Below the pieces are notes generated by a model. That model did no database searches. It worked only from the letters and a program-made list of their open reading frames with translations, and was not told the DNA's origin. Made by a program: the position numbers and the translations under genes. 64,000 bases of DNA from Faecalibacterium sp. I4-3-84 (lineage in GTDB: Bacteria > Bacillota > Clostridia > Oscillospirales > Ruminococcaceae), in the NCBI RefSeq assembly GCF_023347255.1, contig NZ_CP094466.1, positions 1-64,000 of the forward strand, given 5' to 3'. Numbering within the stretch: position 1 is the stretch's first letter; each line of letters starts with the position of its first letter. Positions 47,526 to 56,398 of the stretch are shown here, piece by piece.

Positions 47526-48943
47526 GCACGACCACGCCTATTGTGGATTTTGTGCGCCGTTACGCACAGTCCGGCACCTCGCGGCTGCATATGCCCGGCC
47601 ACAAGGGCCAGAGCCTTTTGGGCTTTGAGCCGTGGGACATTACCGAAATAAAGGGTGCGGATGAACTGTATGGGGCTGACGGCATCATTGCCCAGAGCGA
47701 AGCCAACGCCACCCGGCTGTTCGGCACGGTGCATACCTATTACAGCACAGAGGGCTCGTCCCAGTGCATCCGTGCAATGCTGTGCCTTGCACTTCAGGCT
47801 GCGCCCGCAGCCGGACAGCGCCCGGTCCTGCTGGCAGCGCGCAACGCTCACAAAGCGCTGTTGTATGCGGCGGCGCTGCTGGATTTTGATATCCAGTGGC
47901 TCTGGCCTGCGCCGCAGGATGCCGGTGCGCTTTGCAGCTGCCCGGTGTCAGCTGCAAAGCTGACAGGTGCTCTGCAGGGTTTTGCACAGCAGGGCAAAAG
48001 GCCCTTTGGCATCTACATCACCAGTCCGGATTATCTCGGCGGTGTGCAGGATATTGCAGCGCTGGCCGAAGTGTGCAAGGATTTTGACGTTCCGCTTCTG
48101 GTGGATAATGCCCACGGTGCTTACCTGCGTTTTCTGCCGCAGGGCGGTCAGCATCCTATTGCGCTGGGCGCGGCCATGTGCTGCGACTCCGGCCATAAAA
48201 CGCTGCCCGTTGTCACTGGCGGCGCATACCTGCATCTGGGCAAAAATGCCCCCATTCAAAACGATGCCGCTGTGCGCAATGCACTGGCATTGTTTGGTTC
48301 CACCAGTCCGTCTTACCTGATCTTGCAGTCGCTGGATAAATGCAACCAGATCCTGTCGGAGGGTTATCCGCTGCGGCTTTTGCAGTGCTGCGGTCATCTG
48401 ACCCGCCTGCGCCGGGAGCTGAACGAAGCTGCTGCTGCAAAACACTGCCCGGGGCCGCTGGCACTGGAAAGCGAACCTCTCAAGGTCACGCTGGATGCTG
48501 CTGCACTGGGCATGACCGGCACAGAGCTTGCAGAAGCGCTGCGCTGCGCAAAGGTCGAGTGCGAATATGCCGACCCGCGCTATGTTGTGCTGATGTTCAC
48601 CCCGGAAAATCCGCCGCAGGACTTTGAACGGCTAACTTCTGCCGTTCTCCACATTATGGAAAACCTTACAGGCCCGTTCCCGCTCCCGAAAAAAAACGAT
48701 CGTGAGCTTTTGGAGCTGGAACACGAATTGCACACCTGCTGCAGCATCCGGCAGGCCGTGTTTGCCCCGCAGGAGCAGGTGCCCACAGAGCAGGCGGTGG
48801 GGCGTATCTGCGCTATGCCGACGGTTTCCTGCCCGCCTGCGATCCCCATTGTGGTCAGCGGCGAGAAGATCACATCGGCTGCCGTCCGGCTGATGCAGAA
48901 ATACCATGTAATGCAGGCGGCTGTCCTGCGCAAAACGATCTGA
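47522..48943 (+). CDS. Orn/Lys/Arg decarboxylase-like PLP protein (YaaO-like)
   Basis: A 473-residue fold-type I PLP enzyme. HMPGHKGQSLLGFEPWDITEIKGADELY is the typical start of the Orn/Lys/Arg decarboxylase major domain; the PLP lysine is in DSGHKTLPVVTGGAYLH; DVPLLVDNAHGAY holds the PLP Asp. The C-terminal decarboxylase domain is short. The overlap with scfB suggests joint expression. Substrate (arginine, lysine or ornithine) cannot be told. Confidence 0.88.
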   Translation: MSTTTPIVDFVRRYAQSGTSRLHMPGHKGQSLLGFEPWDITEIKGADELYGADGIIAQSEANATRLFGTVHTYYSTEGSSQCIRAMLCLALQAAPAAGQRPVLLAARNAHKALLYAAALLDFDIQWLWPAPQDAGALCSCPVSAAKLTGALQGFAQQGKRPFGIYITSPDYLGGVQDIAALAEVCKDFDVPLLVDNAHGAYLRFLPQGGQHPIALGAAMCCDSGHKTLPVVTGGAYLHLGKNAPIQNDAAVRNALALFGSTSPSYLILQSLDKCNQILSEGYPLRLLQCCGHLTRLRRELNEAAAAKHCPGPLALESEPLKVTLDAAALGMTGTELAEALRCAKVECEYADPRYVVLMFTPENPPQDFERLTSAVLHIMENLTGPFPLPKKNDRELLELEHELHTCCSIRQAVFAPQEQVPTEQAVGRICAMPTVSCPPAIPIVVSGEKITSAAVRLMQKYHVMQAAVLRKTI

Positions 48944-48959
48944 TTGTTTCAAAAGGCCC

Positions 48960-48993
48960 AAAGGCATCGTGCGTTTTGCACGGTGCCTTTTTT
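48960..48993 (+). terminator. terminator of the SCIFF operon
   Basis: Stem AAGGCATCGTGC/GCACGGTGCCTT with T run. Confidence 0.85.
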
Positions 48994-49061
48994 GCGCGCA
49001 TATCCTGCAAAGCATGTGCATACCTTTCCAGTAGAGACGGACAGGGAAAGGAGCACACTGC

Positions 49062-50582
49062 ATGGAACTGAAGATCTTTCGGGATACGCTGCCGCAGGCA
49101 GGCACGAGCTGCACCGTCAAGGCAGAACTTCCGCTGGAAACCGAGATCCTGATTTCAGATTATCTTCCGCCGGTGTTCAAGCTGGTCAAATGCTTTGCAA
49201 AACCGGTGGTGCTGCAAAAGCAGCTGCAGCCCGGGCGGATTACATTGGAAGGCTATCTGCGCTGCACTGTGTTTTATCAGGGCGAGGACAGGGCCGGGCT
49301 TTGCCAGACCGAGCAGAAGCTGCCGTTTACAAAGCAGCTGGAGGTGCCGGAATTCTCCTTCACCAGCTGGATGGCCATGGTAGAAGGGCAGACTGAATAC
49401 CTCAACTGCCGGGCGGTAAACCCGCACCGCATCGAGGTGCGCGGAGCCTATGGTCTTGTGGTTACTATCCATACACAGGATAAACAGGAACTGATCACGG
49501 CGCTGGCCGATGGCGGCATTGAACAGAAATTGCAGACGCTGAACGGCGTGCGCAGCACCGCGGTGCTGGAAAAGCTGGTCACTGTGGAAGGGGAGCTTGT
49601 GTTTGCAAAGCCGCCCGCAGCCATTCTGGATATTACCGGCAGCGCCGCCGTGCGGGAGGTAAAGCTGCTGGCGGGCAAGGCAGTGGTCAAGGGCGAGGTG
49701 CGTGCCCAATGCGCCTGGCGCGCGGAAGGCGAAAGCAGCCTGCAAAGTCAGGCGGCATCCCTGCCGTTCAATCAGGTGGTGGATTTGGAAGGCGTAGCAG
49801 AGGACTGCAGATGCATGTGCGTGCTGGAGCCGGTGGGCTTTGCCCTTGCGGAGGGCGAACAGGAAGCCAGCGGCCAACTGACAGCCAGCGTGATGATGCA
49901 TTTGCACGCATGGCGGCCCTGCCAGCTGCAATACGTAGCGGATGCCTTTTCTACGCAGTTTGAAACCGCCGTCACGCCGCAGGAGTTGGCAGCAGAAGAT
50001 CTTGCCTGTATGCTGAACGAGACAGCATCTTCCACGGCCTCCGGGCCGCTGCCAGATGCGGATGCTCAGCTGCGCGCCTGCTTTGTGTCTTATGGACCGG
50101 CGCAGGTAACACCTTACCGCGACGGCTGGGCCTTTACGGTGCGTGCCGTTGCCACCGCCTTTGCCGAGAACAGTCTTGCCGAGCTGGAAAGCTACGAAAA
50201 AACACTGGAGCTTGTCTTTCCGCTTGCAGTAGAAGCCCCGCCGGGTGCACAGTTCAGCCCGGAATGCTGGCTGAGCACCGAGAACATCCAGTGCAGCTGC
50301 ACTGGCGGCACATTGGAAGTGACGGTCACCGCCCGTGCCGAAGGAGCCATCCTCTGCCGGAGCACACATCCGGGCATCGGCAGCATTGAGCTGGGCGAAC
50401 CGCTGACGACTCCGGACCCGGAGATCGCACTGCGCATCTACTATGCACAGGCAGGAGAGGAGTTGTTCGGCATTGCCAGACGGTTCCATGTGTCACCGGC
50501 ACAGATCCTGACGGCAAATGGGCTGGAAGCCGGTACGCAGGTCCTGCCGCAGGCGATGCATTTTCTGGTGCCGGGTGCATAA
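49062..50582 (+). CDS. DUF3794 (SipL/SPOCS-like) LysM protein
   Basis: A 506-residue protein with three repeats of the SPOCS/DUF3794 type (residues about 20-130, 165-285 and 330-420) and a C-terminal LysM domain (IYYAQAGEELFGIARRFHVSPAQILTANGL). In Clostridioides difficile SipL has this layout and binds the spore coat ATPase SpoIVA through LysM. The residues are conserved and the gene is intact, yet Faecalibacterium-like bacteria are considered non-sporulating, so a vegetative envelope role is possible. GGAAAGGAG precedes the ATG. Confidence 0.8.
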   Translation: MELKIFRDTLPQAGTSCTVKAELPLETEILISDYLPPVFKLVKCFAKPVVLQKQLQPGRITLEGYLRCTVFYQGEDRAGLCQTEQKLPFTKQLEVPEFSFTSWMAMVEGQTEYLNCRAVNPHRIEVRGAYGLVVTIHTQDKQELITALADGGIEQKLQTLNGVRSTAVLEKLVTVEGELVFAKPPAAILDITGSAAVREVKLLAGKAVVKGEVRAQCAWRAEGESSLQSQAASLPFNQVVDLEGVAEDCRCMCVLEPVGFALAEGEQEASGQLTASVMMHLHAWRPCQLQYVADAFSTQFETAVTPQELAAEDLACMLNETASSTASGPLPDADAQLRACFVSYGPAQVTPYRDGWAFTVRAVATAFAENSLAELESYEKTLELVFPLAVEAPPGAQFSPECWLSTENIQCSCTGGTLEVTVTARAEGAILCRSTHPGIGSIELGEPLTTPDPEIALRIYYAQAGEELFGIARRFHVSPAQILTANGLEAGTQVLPQAMHFLVPGA

Positions 50583-50592
50583 ATCGACGAAG

Positions 50593-50618
50593 AACGCTGC
50601 CTTTTCAGGCGGCGTTTT
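50593..50618 (+). terminator. terminator of the SipL-like gene
   Basis: Stem AACGCTGCC/GGCGGCGTT with T run. Confidence 0.8.
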
Positions 50619-50720
50619 CCTTTTGTGCCGAAAAGAAAGTGAAAAGGCCCTTTCTTCTCTGTGTGCGTGAGAGTATAATAAAAAGCGGTGTTTGAAATAG
50701 GAAAGGAGTAAAAAACAAAG

Positions 50721-51506
50721 ATGAATTCCAAAAGTAAGCTCCTTGCCCCGGAGCTTGTCAATGCAGAAAGGCCGGTTTGGGCTTTCAGCAAAAAAATTTT
50801 CTGTGAGGGCATGCGGGATGGCGTTCCCATTGCGCTGGGCTATTTTGCTGTTTCCTTCTCGCTGGGCATTGCGGCCCGCCGGGCAGGCTTTACCCCGTTT
50901 CAGGGCTTTCTGGTCAGCCTGCTGAACAACGCTTCGGCAGGCGAGTACGCTGCATTTGCCATCATCATGGCCAATGCGACCTATCTGGAAGTGGCCATCA
51001 TCACACTGATCGCCAATGCGCGCTATCTGCTCATGAGCTGCGCACTGGCCCAGCGCTTTGCGCCAGGCACACCCTTCTGGCACAGGCTGCTCATCGGTTA
51101 TGATGTGACAGACGAGCTTTTTGGCATCACCATTGCACGGCCCGGCAGCCTGAACCCATATTATACCTACGGTGCCATTCTGCTGGCGGCACCGGCTTGG
51201 GCCATCGGTACGGCGTTGGGCATCATTGCGGGCAATCTGCTGCCGCTGCGGGCTGTCAGTGCGCTGAGCGTTGCCCTTTACGGCATGTTCCTTGCCATCA
51301 TCATTCCTCCGGCGCGTAAGAGCAGGGTGGTAGCTGCACTTGTTGCCATCAGCTTTGCACTGAGCTTTGTGTGCAATTACCTGCCGGGTATCTCCGCTCT
51401 TTCGGAGGGCACGCGCACCATTTTGCTCACAGTGCTCATTTCCAGCGCTGCAGCAGTTCTTTTTCCGGTAAATCCAGAAGAGCAGGAGGCAGAGCATGAC
51501 GCATAA
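50721..51506 (+). CDS. azlC: AzlC family branched-chain amino acid exporter, large subunit
   Basis: A 261-residue membrane protein with the AzlC hallmark GMRDGVPIALGYFAVSFSLGIAARRAGFTPFQGFLVSLLNNASAGEYA and several further membrane segments. Together with AzlD it exports branched-chain amino acids or analogues. GGAAAGGAG precedes the ATG, and the end overlaps azlD by 11 bases. Confidence 0.93.
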   Translation: MNSKSKLLAPELVNAERPVWAFSKKIFCEGMRDGVPIALGYFAVSFSLGIAARRAGFTPFQGFLVSLLNNASAGEYAAFAIIMANATYLEVAIITLIANARYLLMSCALAQRFAPGTPFWHRLLIGYDVTDELFGITIARPGSLNPYYTYGAILLAAPAWAIGTALGIIAGNLLPLRAVSALSVALYGMFLAIIIPPARKSRVVAALVAISFALSFVCNYLPGISALSEGTRTILLTVLISSAAAVLFPVNPEEQEAEHDA

Positions 51507-51801
51507 TCATTACATTTACATTGCAGTGATGGCGCTGGTATCCTATGCCATCCGCATTCTTCCGCTCACACTGATCCGCAAGCCCATCAAAAATCGCTTC
51601 ATTCAGTCGTTTCTGTATTATGTGCCCTATGTGACGCTGGCGGTCATGACCTTCCCGGCCATTGTCAACGCGACCCAGAGCCCGGCTGCCGGTGCCATGG
51701 CGCTGGTGGTAGGCATTGCAGCTGCTTGGTTCGGCGCAAGCCTGTTTCAGGTATCTGTGGCCTGCTGTGCCGTCGTGTTCGTGCTGGAACTGTTCCTTTA
51801 A
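51496..51801 (+). CDS. azlD: AzlD family transporter subunit
   Basis: A 101-residue protein with four hydrophobic segments (YIAVMALVSYAIRILPLTLIRK; FLYYVPYVTLAVMTFPAIV). Overlap with azlC ensures coupled translation of the two subunits. Confidence 0.92.
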   Translation: MTHNHYIYIAVMALVSYAIRILPLTLIRKPIKNRFIQSFLYYVPYVTLAVMTFPAIVNATQSPAAGAMALVVGIAAAWFGASLFQVSVACCAVVFVLELFL

Positions 51802-51808
51802 AATTTCT

Positions 51809-51846
51809 GTGCCCGGCAGGCTGTCATGCTGCTGGGCACTTTTTCA
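51809..51846 (+). terminator. terminator of azlCD
   Basis: Stem GTGCCCGGCAG/CTGCTGGGCAC and T5. Confidence 0.85.
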
Positions 51847-51869
51847 TTGCCCTGCAGGAGGAAATTATC

Positions 51870-52712
51870 ATGAAAAAAATTCTTATCACCGGTGCAGGCG
51901 GCTTTGTCGGCTCCCGCATTTTGCAGCAGTGGCTGGGAAAGTACGAGCTTTGCGCCCTTCCAAAAGGCTTTTTCTGTACAGCCGATGAAGCTCTCACCCG
52001 TGCACAGGTGGAAGCTTTGCATCCGGATGTGATCCTGCACACCGCCGCTCTTTCCGATACCAGTTACTGTGCGCAGCATCCGGCAGAAGCTTACCGTGCC
52101 AATGTGGAGCTGCCAGTCTGGCTGGCACGGGCTGCGCAGCAGACGAAGGCAAAGCTGATGGCATTCAGCTCGGATCAGGTCTATGCCGGTGTGCAGCAGC
52201 AGGGGCCGCTGCCGGAAACACTGGCCCTGCATCCCGCAAACATTTACGGCCAATACAAGCTGGAAGCAGAGCAGCGTGTGCTGGAGCTCTGCCCGGACTC
52301 GGTCCATCTGCGTGCCAGTTGGATGTATGACCTGCCCGGCTATGGGCTGCCCATCCGGGGCAATCTTCCGCTGAATCTTCTGCGTGCCGCGCTGAAGGGA
52401 GAGGCTCTGCGCTTCTCCCGGAACGACCACCGCGGCGTGACCTATGTGCGGCAGGTGATCGAAAATCTGGAGCCTGCCATGGCGCTGCCCGGCGGCGTAT
52501 ACAATTTTGGCAGCGGCAATGCCGAAAACATGGTATGCACCGCCCGGCAGTTTGCCGAAACGCTGGGAATCGCTGTGCAGATCGAGGAAGAAAGCTGGGG
52601 CCGGAACCTTGTGATGGACACCACAAAACTGGAACGCTTCGGCATCCGGTTCGACACCACTCAGCAGGGCATCCAGCGCTGTTTAAAAGATTACGGGCTG
52701 AGAACGCTGTAA
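51870..52712 (+). CDS. RmlD-like sugar-nucleotide reductase (extended SDR)
   Basis: A 280-residue NAD(P)-dependent reductase. GxxGxxG in ILITGAGGFVGSRILQQW, TAALSDTSYCAQHPAEAYRANVELP, FSSDQVY, and the catalytic YxxxK in NIYGQYKLEAE fit dTDP-4-dehydrorhamnose reductase-like proteins. It stands alone, without other rml genes, so the substrate is open. AGGAGG lies upstream of the ATG at 51870. Confidence 0.82.
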   Translation: MKKILITGAGGFVGSRILQQWLGKYELCALPKGFFCTADEALTRAQVEALHPDVILHTAALSDTSYCAQHPAEAYRANVELPVWLARAAQQTKAKLMAFSSDQVYAGVQQQGPLPETLALHPANIYGQYKLEAEQRVLELCPDSVHLRASWMYDLPGYGLPIRGNLPLNLLRAALKGEALRFSRNDHRGVTYVRQVIENLEPAMALPGGVYNFGSGNAENMVCTARQFAETLGIAVQIEEESWGRNLVMDTTKLERFGIRFDTTQQGIQRCLKDYGLRTL

Positions 52713-52750
52713 AATTTCCATATCGCACAAAAATCAAATAAAACAAAACA

Positions 52751-52822
52751 AAAAAGCAGGAGTTCTGCGCGAAATTCTTCCGACCAAAGCGGAAAAAACG
52801 CACAAAGCGCCCTGCTTTTTGT
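52751..52822 (+). terminator. terminator after the SDR gene
   Basis: AAAAAGCAGG (52751-52760) pairs with CCTGCTTTTT (52811-52820), strengthened by inner GCGC/GCGC pairing. Confidence 0.65.
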
Positions 52823-52866
52823 GTTTCTCAGCGGGAAACAACCGTTCACGAAAAAGTCATACTTAA

Positions 52867-52895
52867 TTTACAAGGATACGCAGTTTTGCTATAAT
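52867..52895 (+). promoter_or_regulatory. promoter of the NCS2 permease gene
   Basis: TTTACA (52867-52872), 17-bp spacer, TATAAT (52890-52895). The leader is only about 60 bases, too short for a purine riboswitch, and none is seen. Confidence 0.75.
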
Positions 52896-52963
52896 AAATC
52901 CGATTTTTTGGTAAAGCAGTCGAAAAGAATGATTTTTGTCAAGATTTGAGGAGAGTGGAACAT

Positions 52964-54361
52964 TTGAAGGAAGTCAAGCTCGAAGAGTCGGCGTATCAGT
53001 TCAACGCAAAAATGTCCCTGAAACAGGCGATCCCGCTGGGCCTGCAGCATGTCTGCGCCATGTTCGTGGGCAACCTGACCCCGCTGCTGATCATCACCAG
53101 TGCCTGCGGCATTGCGGGTGGTGAGTTCGCAGATCTGCAGGTCACGCTGCTGCAGAGTGCCATGTTTGTGGCCGGCGTAGTCACGCTGGTACAGCTGTTC
53201 ACCATCGGCCCCGTGGGCGGTAGCGTGCCCATCATCATGGGCACCAGTTCCGGTTTTATCGGCGTGTTCAACAGTGTTGTCGGCAGCATGGGCGGCGGTG
53301 TGCTGGCCTATGGTGCCATTATGGGTGCATCCATCATCGGCGGCATCTTTGAAAGCGTGCTGGGCTTCTTCCTCAAGCCCCTGCGCAAGTTTTTCCCGCC
53401 GGTCGTCACCGGTACGGTTGTACTTTCCATCGGTCTTTCGCTGATCTCGGTGGGCATCAATTCCTTTGGCGGCGGCAACAGCGCAAAAGACTTTGGCTCC
53501 ATGGAAAATCTTCTGCTTGCCCTGTTCGTATTGGTGGTCATTCTGATCTTCAAGCACTGGACCACGGGCTTCCTCAGCTCTTCCGCGATCCTGATCGGCA
53601 TTCTGGCCGGTTACATTGCGGCCTTTGTTATGGGTCTGGTGCTGCCCACCACCGGTGTCACTGCCGATGGTGTAGAGTTTACCAAGGCATGGGTGCTCAA
53701 CTGGAATAAGGTGGCACAGGCCTCTTGGTTTGCCATTCCCAAGCTGATGCCGGTCAAGATCGTGTTTGATATGCGCGCTATTATGCCGGTGATGATCATG
53801 TTCGTTGTTACCGCTGTTGAGACCGTGGGTGATATCTCCGGTGTCATGGAGGGCGGCATGAATCGTGAGCCCACCGATAAAGAGCTGTCCGGCGGTGTGA
53901 TCTGTGACGGTCTGGGCTCCTCCTTTGCGGCTCTGTTCGGTGTACTGCCCAACACTTCCTTCAGCCAGAACGTGGGTCTGGTGGCCATGACCAAAGTGGT
54001 CAACCGCATGGCTCTGGCCTCCGGTGCCATCTTCCTGATCCTGTGCGGCCTGATCCCCAAGCTCGGCGCACTGATCTCCATTATGCCGCAGGCCGTTCTG
54101 GGCGGTGCTGCCGTTATGATGTTCTCTTCCATCGTGGTCAGCGGCATCCAGCTCATCACCAAGGAAAAGATGACCCCGCGTCAGCTTACCATCGTCTCGG
54201 TGGCTCTGGGTGTTGGCTACGGCATGGGTGCCAACAGCGGCATTCTGGCACAGGCTCCGCACGCTTTCCAGCTGATCTGCGGCGAGTCCGGCATCGTTCC
54301 GGCTGCGTTCGTGGCGATCCTGCTGAATGTGCTGCTGCCGAAGGATGACAAGGCAGAATAA
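52964..54361 (+). CDS. NCS2 family nucleobase permease (xanthine/uric acid type)
   Basis: A 465-residue transporter with 12-14 hydrophobic segments. PLGLQHVCAMFVGNLTPLLI is the start of the NAT/NCS2 family, VETVGDISGVMEGG and GGVICDGLGSSFAALFGVLPNTSFSQNVGLVAMTKV are the conserved substrate-binding region, with Gln and Asn in the NAT signature. The TTG start follows GAGGAGAG by eight bases. Location beside the molybdenum hydroxylase genes suggests purine import for that enzyme. Confidence 0.9.
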   Translation: MKEVKLEESAYQFNAKMSLKQAIPLGLQHVCAMFVGNLTPLLIITSACGIAGGEFADLQVTLLQSAMFVAGVVTLVQLFTIGPVGGSVPIIMGTSSGFIGVFNSVVGSMGGGVLAYGAIMGASIIGGIFESVLGFFLKPLRKFFPPVVTGTVVLSIGLSLISVGINSFGGGNSAKDFGSMENLLLALFVLVVILIFKHWTTGFLSSSAILIGILAGYIAAFVMGLVLPTTGVTADGVEFTKAWVLNWNKVAQASWFAIPKLMPVKIVFDMRAIMPVMIMFVVTAVETVGDISGVMEGGMNREPTDKELSGGVICDGLGSSFAALFGVLPNTSFSQNVGLVAMTKVVNRMALASGAIFLILCGLIPKLGALISIMPQAVLGGAAVMMFSSIVVSGIQLITKEKMTPRQLTIVSVALGVGYGMGANSGILAQAPHAFQLICGESGIVPAAFVAILLNVLLPKDDKAE

Positions 54362-54364
54362 AGC

Positions 54365-55024
54365 TCAAAGCTTTTGCCGGGCCAGCGCTTCCAATTGCGC
54401 AAGTGCTTCGGGCGTGTCGGCGTCGGCCAATTCATTCCGATCCGCAATGTAAACGGTGTGAACATGCGCGGGATATTTCCGAAGCAGAACACTTCCGCCC
54501 ATGCCCTGCGGCAAGGTGAGCAGTTCCTGAAAAAGTCCTTTTTCAAACAGAACGGGACTTCCAGTAAGGGGAGACGGGTCGTTACGGACCCGGAATCCCA
54601 GACGGAAGATCTCCCGTTCTGTTTCTTTTTGCCGTTCCAGCCGAGTTCTTTGATCCCACCCGGAGATGCCTGCCATGGCTTCCACTGTCTCGCGGCACAA
54701 AAGCGGCTGGTCTCCCGGCAGGAACATGCAACCAAAAAGCTCCGGAACCTGTTCCAGCAGCGCAGAAAGACCCAGCCGCACCGTATCGTTTCGACCAGGC
54801 AGATCGTGCAGCAGCACCGGAACATTGCGGGAGTGGCAAAGCTGCGCAACTTCGTCCGAACGTGTCACCACGATGCGGGCCGAAAGCTTTGGAGTATCGG
54901 TCGCTGCAAATGCGCGGCATAGCATCGGTTCCCCGCAGAACGGCGCAAGGAGTTTGTTGGAGCCGAAGCGCTGGCTCAGACCGGATGCCATGATGACACA
55001 GCCCACCGGAAGAAGTTCTTTCAT
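54365..55024 (-). CDS. mocA: MocA-like molybdenum cofactor cytidylyltransferase
   Basis: A 219-residue MobA-like NTP transferase. GCVIMASGLSQRFGSNKLLAPFCGEPML holds the nucleotide-binding signature, FLPGDQPLL the metal-binding Asp, and PLTGSPVLFEKGLFQEL the product segment. MocA adds CMP to molybdopterin for xanthine dehydrogenase-type enzymes. Divergent from the hydroxylase operon. ATG at 55024 is chosen since AAAGAGTGG is near it; it converges with the permease, ending three bases after it. Confidence 0.8.
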   Translation of the reverse strand: MKELLPVGCVIMASGLSQRFGSNKLLAPFCGEPMLCRAFAATDTPKLSARIVVTRSDEVAQLCHSRNVPVLLHDLPGRNDTVRLGLSALLEQVPELFGCMFLPGDQPLLCRETVEAMAGISGWDQRTRLERQKETEREIFRLGFRVRNDPSPLTGSPVLFEKGLFQELLTLPQGMGGSVLLRKYPAHVHTVYIADRNELADADTPEALAQLEALARQKL

Positions 55025-55123
55025 ATCGTACCACTCTTTCTGAAACGAATTCACAATAGTATTATATCGAAATCTGTGTTAAAATAAAAGAACAGAGAAA
55101 AAAAGAGAGAGGAACCTGCATCT

Positions 55124-55927
55124 ATGATGACGATCCGAGAATATAAGCAGGCCGAAAGTCTGGAAGAAGCGTGGCAGCTGAACCAGAAAAAGGCCAACCG
55201 TGTGCTGGGCGGCATGATCTGGCTCAAAATGGAGAATATCAATGTCGGTACAGCCATCGACCTGTCCGGTCTGGGACTGGACACCATAGAGGAGACCGAG
55301 GGCAGCTTTTCCATTGGTGCCATGGTTACACTGCGCCAGCTGGAAGAGCACGCCGGCCTTGCTGCGTATACCCATGGCGCAGTAAAGGAAGCGCTGCGGC
55401 ATATCGTGGGCGTGCAGCTGCGCAATCTGGCAACTGTGGGTGGCAGCATCTACAGCCGGTTCGGCTTTTCCGATGTGCTCACGCTGTTTATGGCCATGGA
55501 CTGTTCGGTAGAGTTGTACAAGGGTGGGATCATATCCCTGCAGGAGTATGCTGAGCGCCCCTATGACCGGGACATCCTTGTGCGGCTGATCGTTAAAAAG
55601 GAAGAAGCAGAATTTTTCTATCAGTCCGTGCGCAACAGCCAGACTGATATCCCGGTGCTTACCTGCGCTGCCGCCCGTCTGGAAAACGGCAGCTATCGCA
55701 TTGCGATCGGTGCGCGGCCGCTCAAGGCTGTGCTGTTTGAGCTGCCGGCAAAGGCGGTTGTTTCTGCGCAGGAACTGGCGCAGAACTTTGCCGATGAAGT
55801 AAAGCAAAAAATTGTCACTGGCTCCAATATGCGCGGCAATGCCGAGTACCGCCGCCATCTGGCAGGCGTTCTGACAAAGCGTGCTGTTCTGGAACTGGAA
55901 GCACGCACGGCACAGGAGGAAAATTAA
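55124..55927 (+). CDS. molybdenum hydroxylase FAD-binding subunit
   Basis: A 267-residue FAD subunit (xanthine dehydrogenase medium-subunit type): NRVLGGMIWLKMENINVGTAIDLSGL, the FAD pyrophosphate loop, FSIGAMVTLRQLEEHAGL, GVQLRNLATVGGSIYSRFGFSDVLT, and the C-terminal CO_deh_flav_C region. It passes electrons from the Fe-S subunit to NAD or another acceptor. First gene of the selenium-dependent hydroxylase operon. Confidence 0.92.
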   Translation: MMTIREYKQAESLEEAWQLNQKKANRVLGGMIWLKMENINVGTAIDLSGLGLDTIEETEGSFSIGAMVTLRQLEEHAGLAAYTHGAVKEALRHIVGVQLRNLATVGGSIYSRFGFSDVLTLFMAMDCSVELYKGGIISLQEYAERPYDRDILVRLIVKKEEAEFFYQSVRNSQTDIPVLTCAAARLENGSYRIAIGARPLKAVLFELPAKAVVSAQELAQNFADEVKQKIVTGSNMRGNAEYRRHLAGVLTKRAVLELEARTAQEEN

Positions 55928-56398
55928 ATGCAGATCACTCTTACATTGAACGGCATCAAGGTCACAGAGGATGTGGCTGCAGATATGCTGCTGATCGATT
56001 TTGTACGTGCCCACGGCTGCAAGAGCGTCAAGCGCGGCTGTGAGACCTCCAACTGCGGTCTGTGCACGGTGTTTCTGGACGAGAAACCGGTGCTGTCCTG
56101 TTCGGTACTGGCAGCGCGTGCCAGCGGCCACAGCATTACCACACTGGAAGGCCTGCAGGAAGAAGCAGCGGAGTTCGGCGGCTTTATCGCGGATCAGGGT
56201 GCAGAGCAGTGTGGCTTCTGCAACCCGGGCTTTATCATGAACGCGCTGGCCCTCTTCCGCGAGAATCCGTACCCCAGTGAGGAAGAAGTGAAGGAATATC
56301 TCTCCGGCAACCTCTGCCGCTGCTCTGGCTATGAGGGCCAGCTGCGCGGCATCATGAACTTTCTGGCATGGAAAAAGCAGAAGGAGGCCGCAGAATGA
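55928..56398 (+). CDS. molybdenum hydroxylase 2Fe-2S subunit
   Basis: A 156-residue small subunit. The ferredoxin-type cluster lies in GCKSVKRGCETSNCGLC with the fourth Cys in PVLSC; the second, all-helical cluster is in AEQCGFCNPGFIMNAL and SGNLCRCSGYEGQ. Its last bases overlap the next start (ATGA). Confidence 0.95.
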   Translation: MQITLTLNGIKVTEDVAADMLLIDFVRAHGCKSVKRGCETSNCGLCTVFLDEKPVLSCSVLAARASGHSITTLEGLQEEAAEFGGFIADQGAEQCGFCNPGFIMNALALFRENPYPSEEEVKEYLSGNLCRCSGYEGQLRGIMNFLAWKKQKEAAE

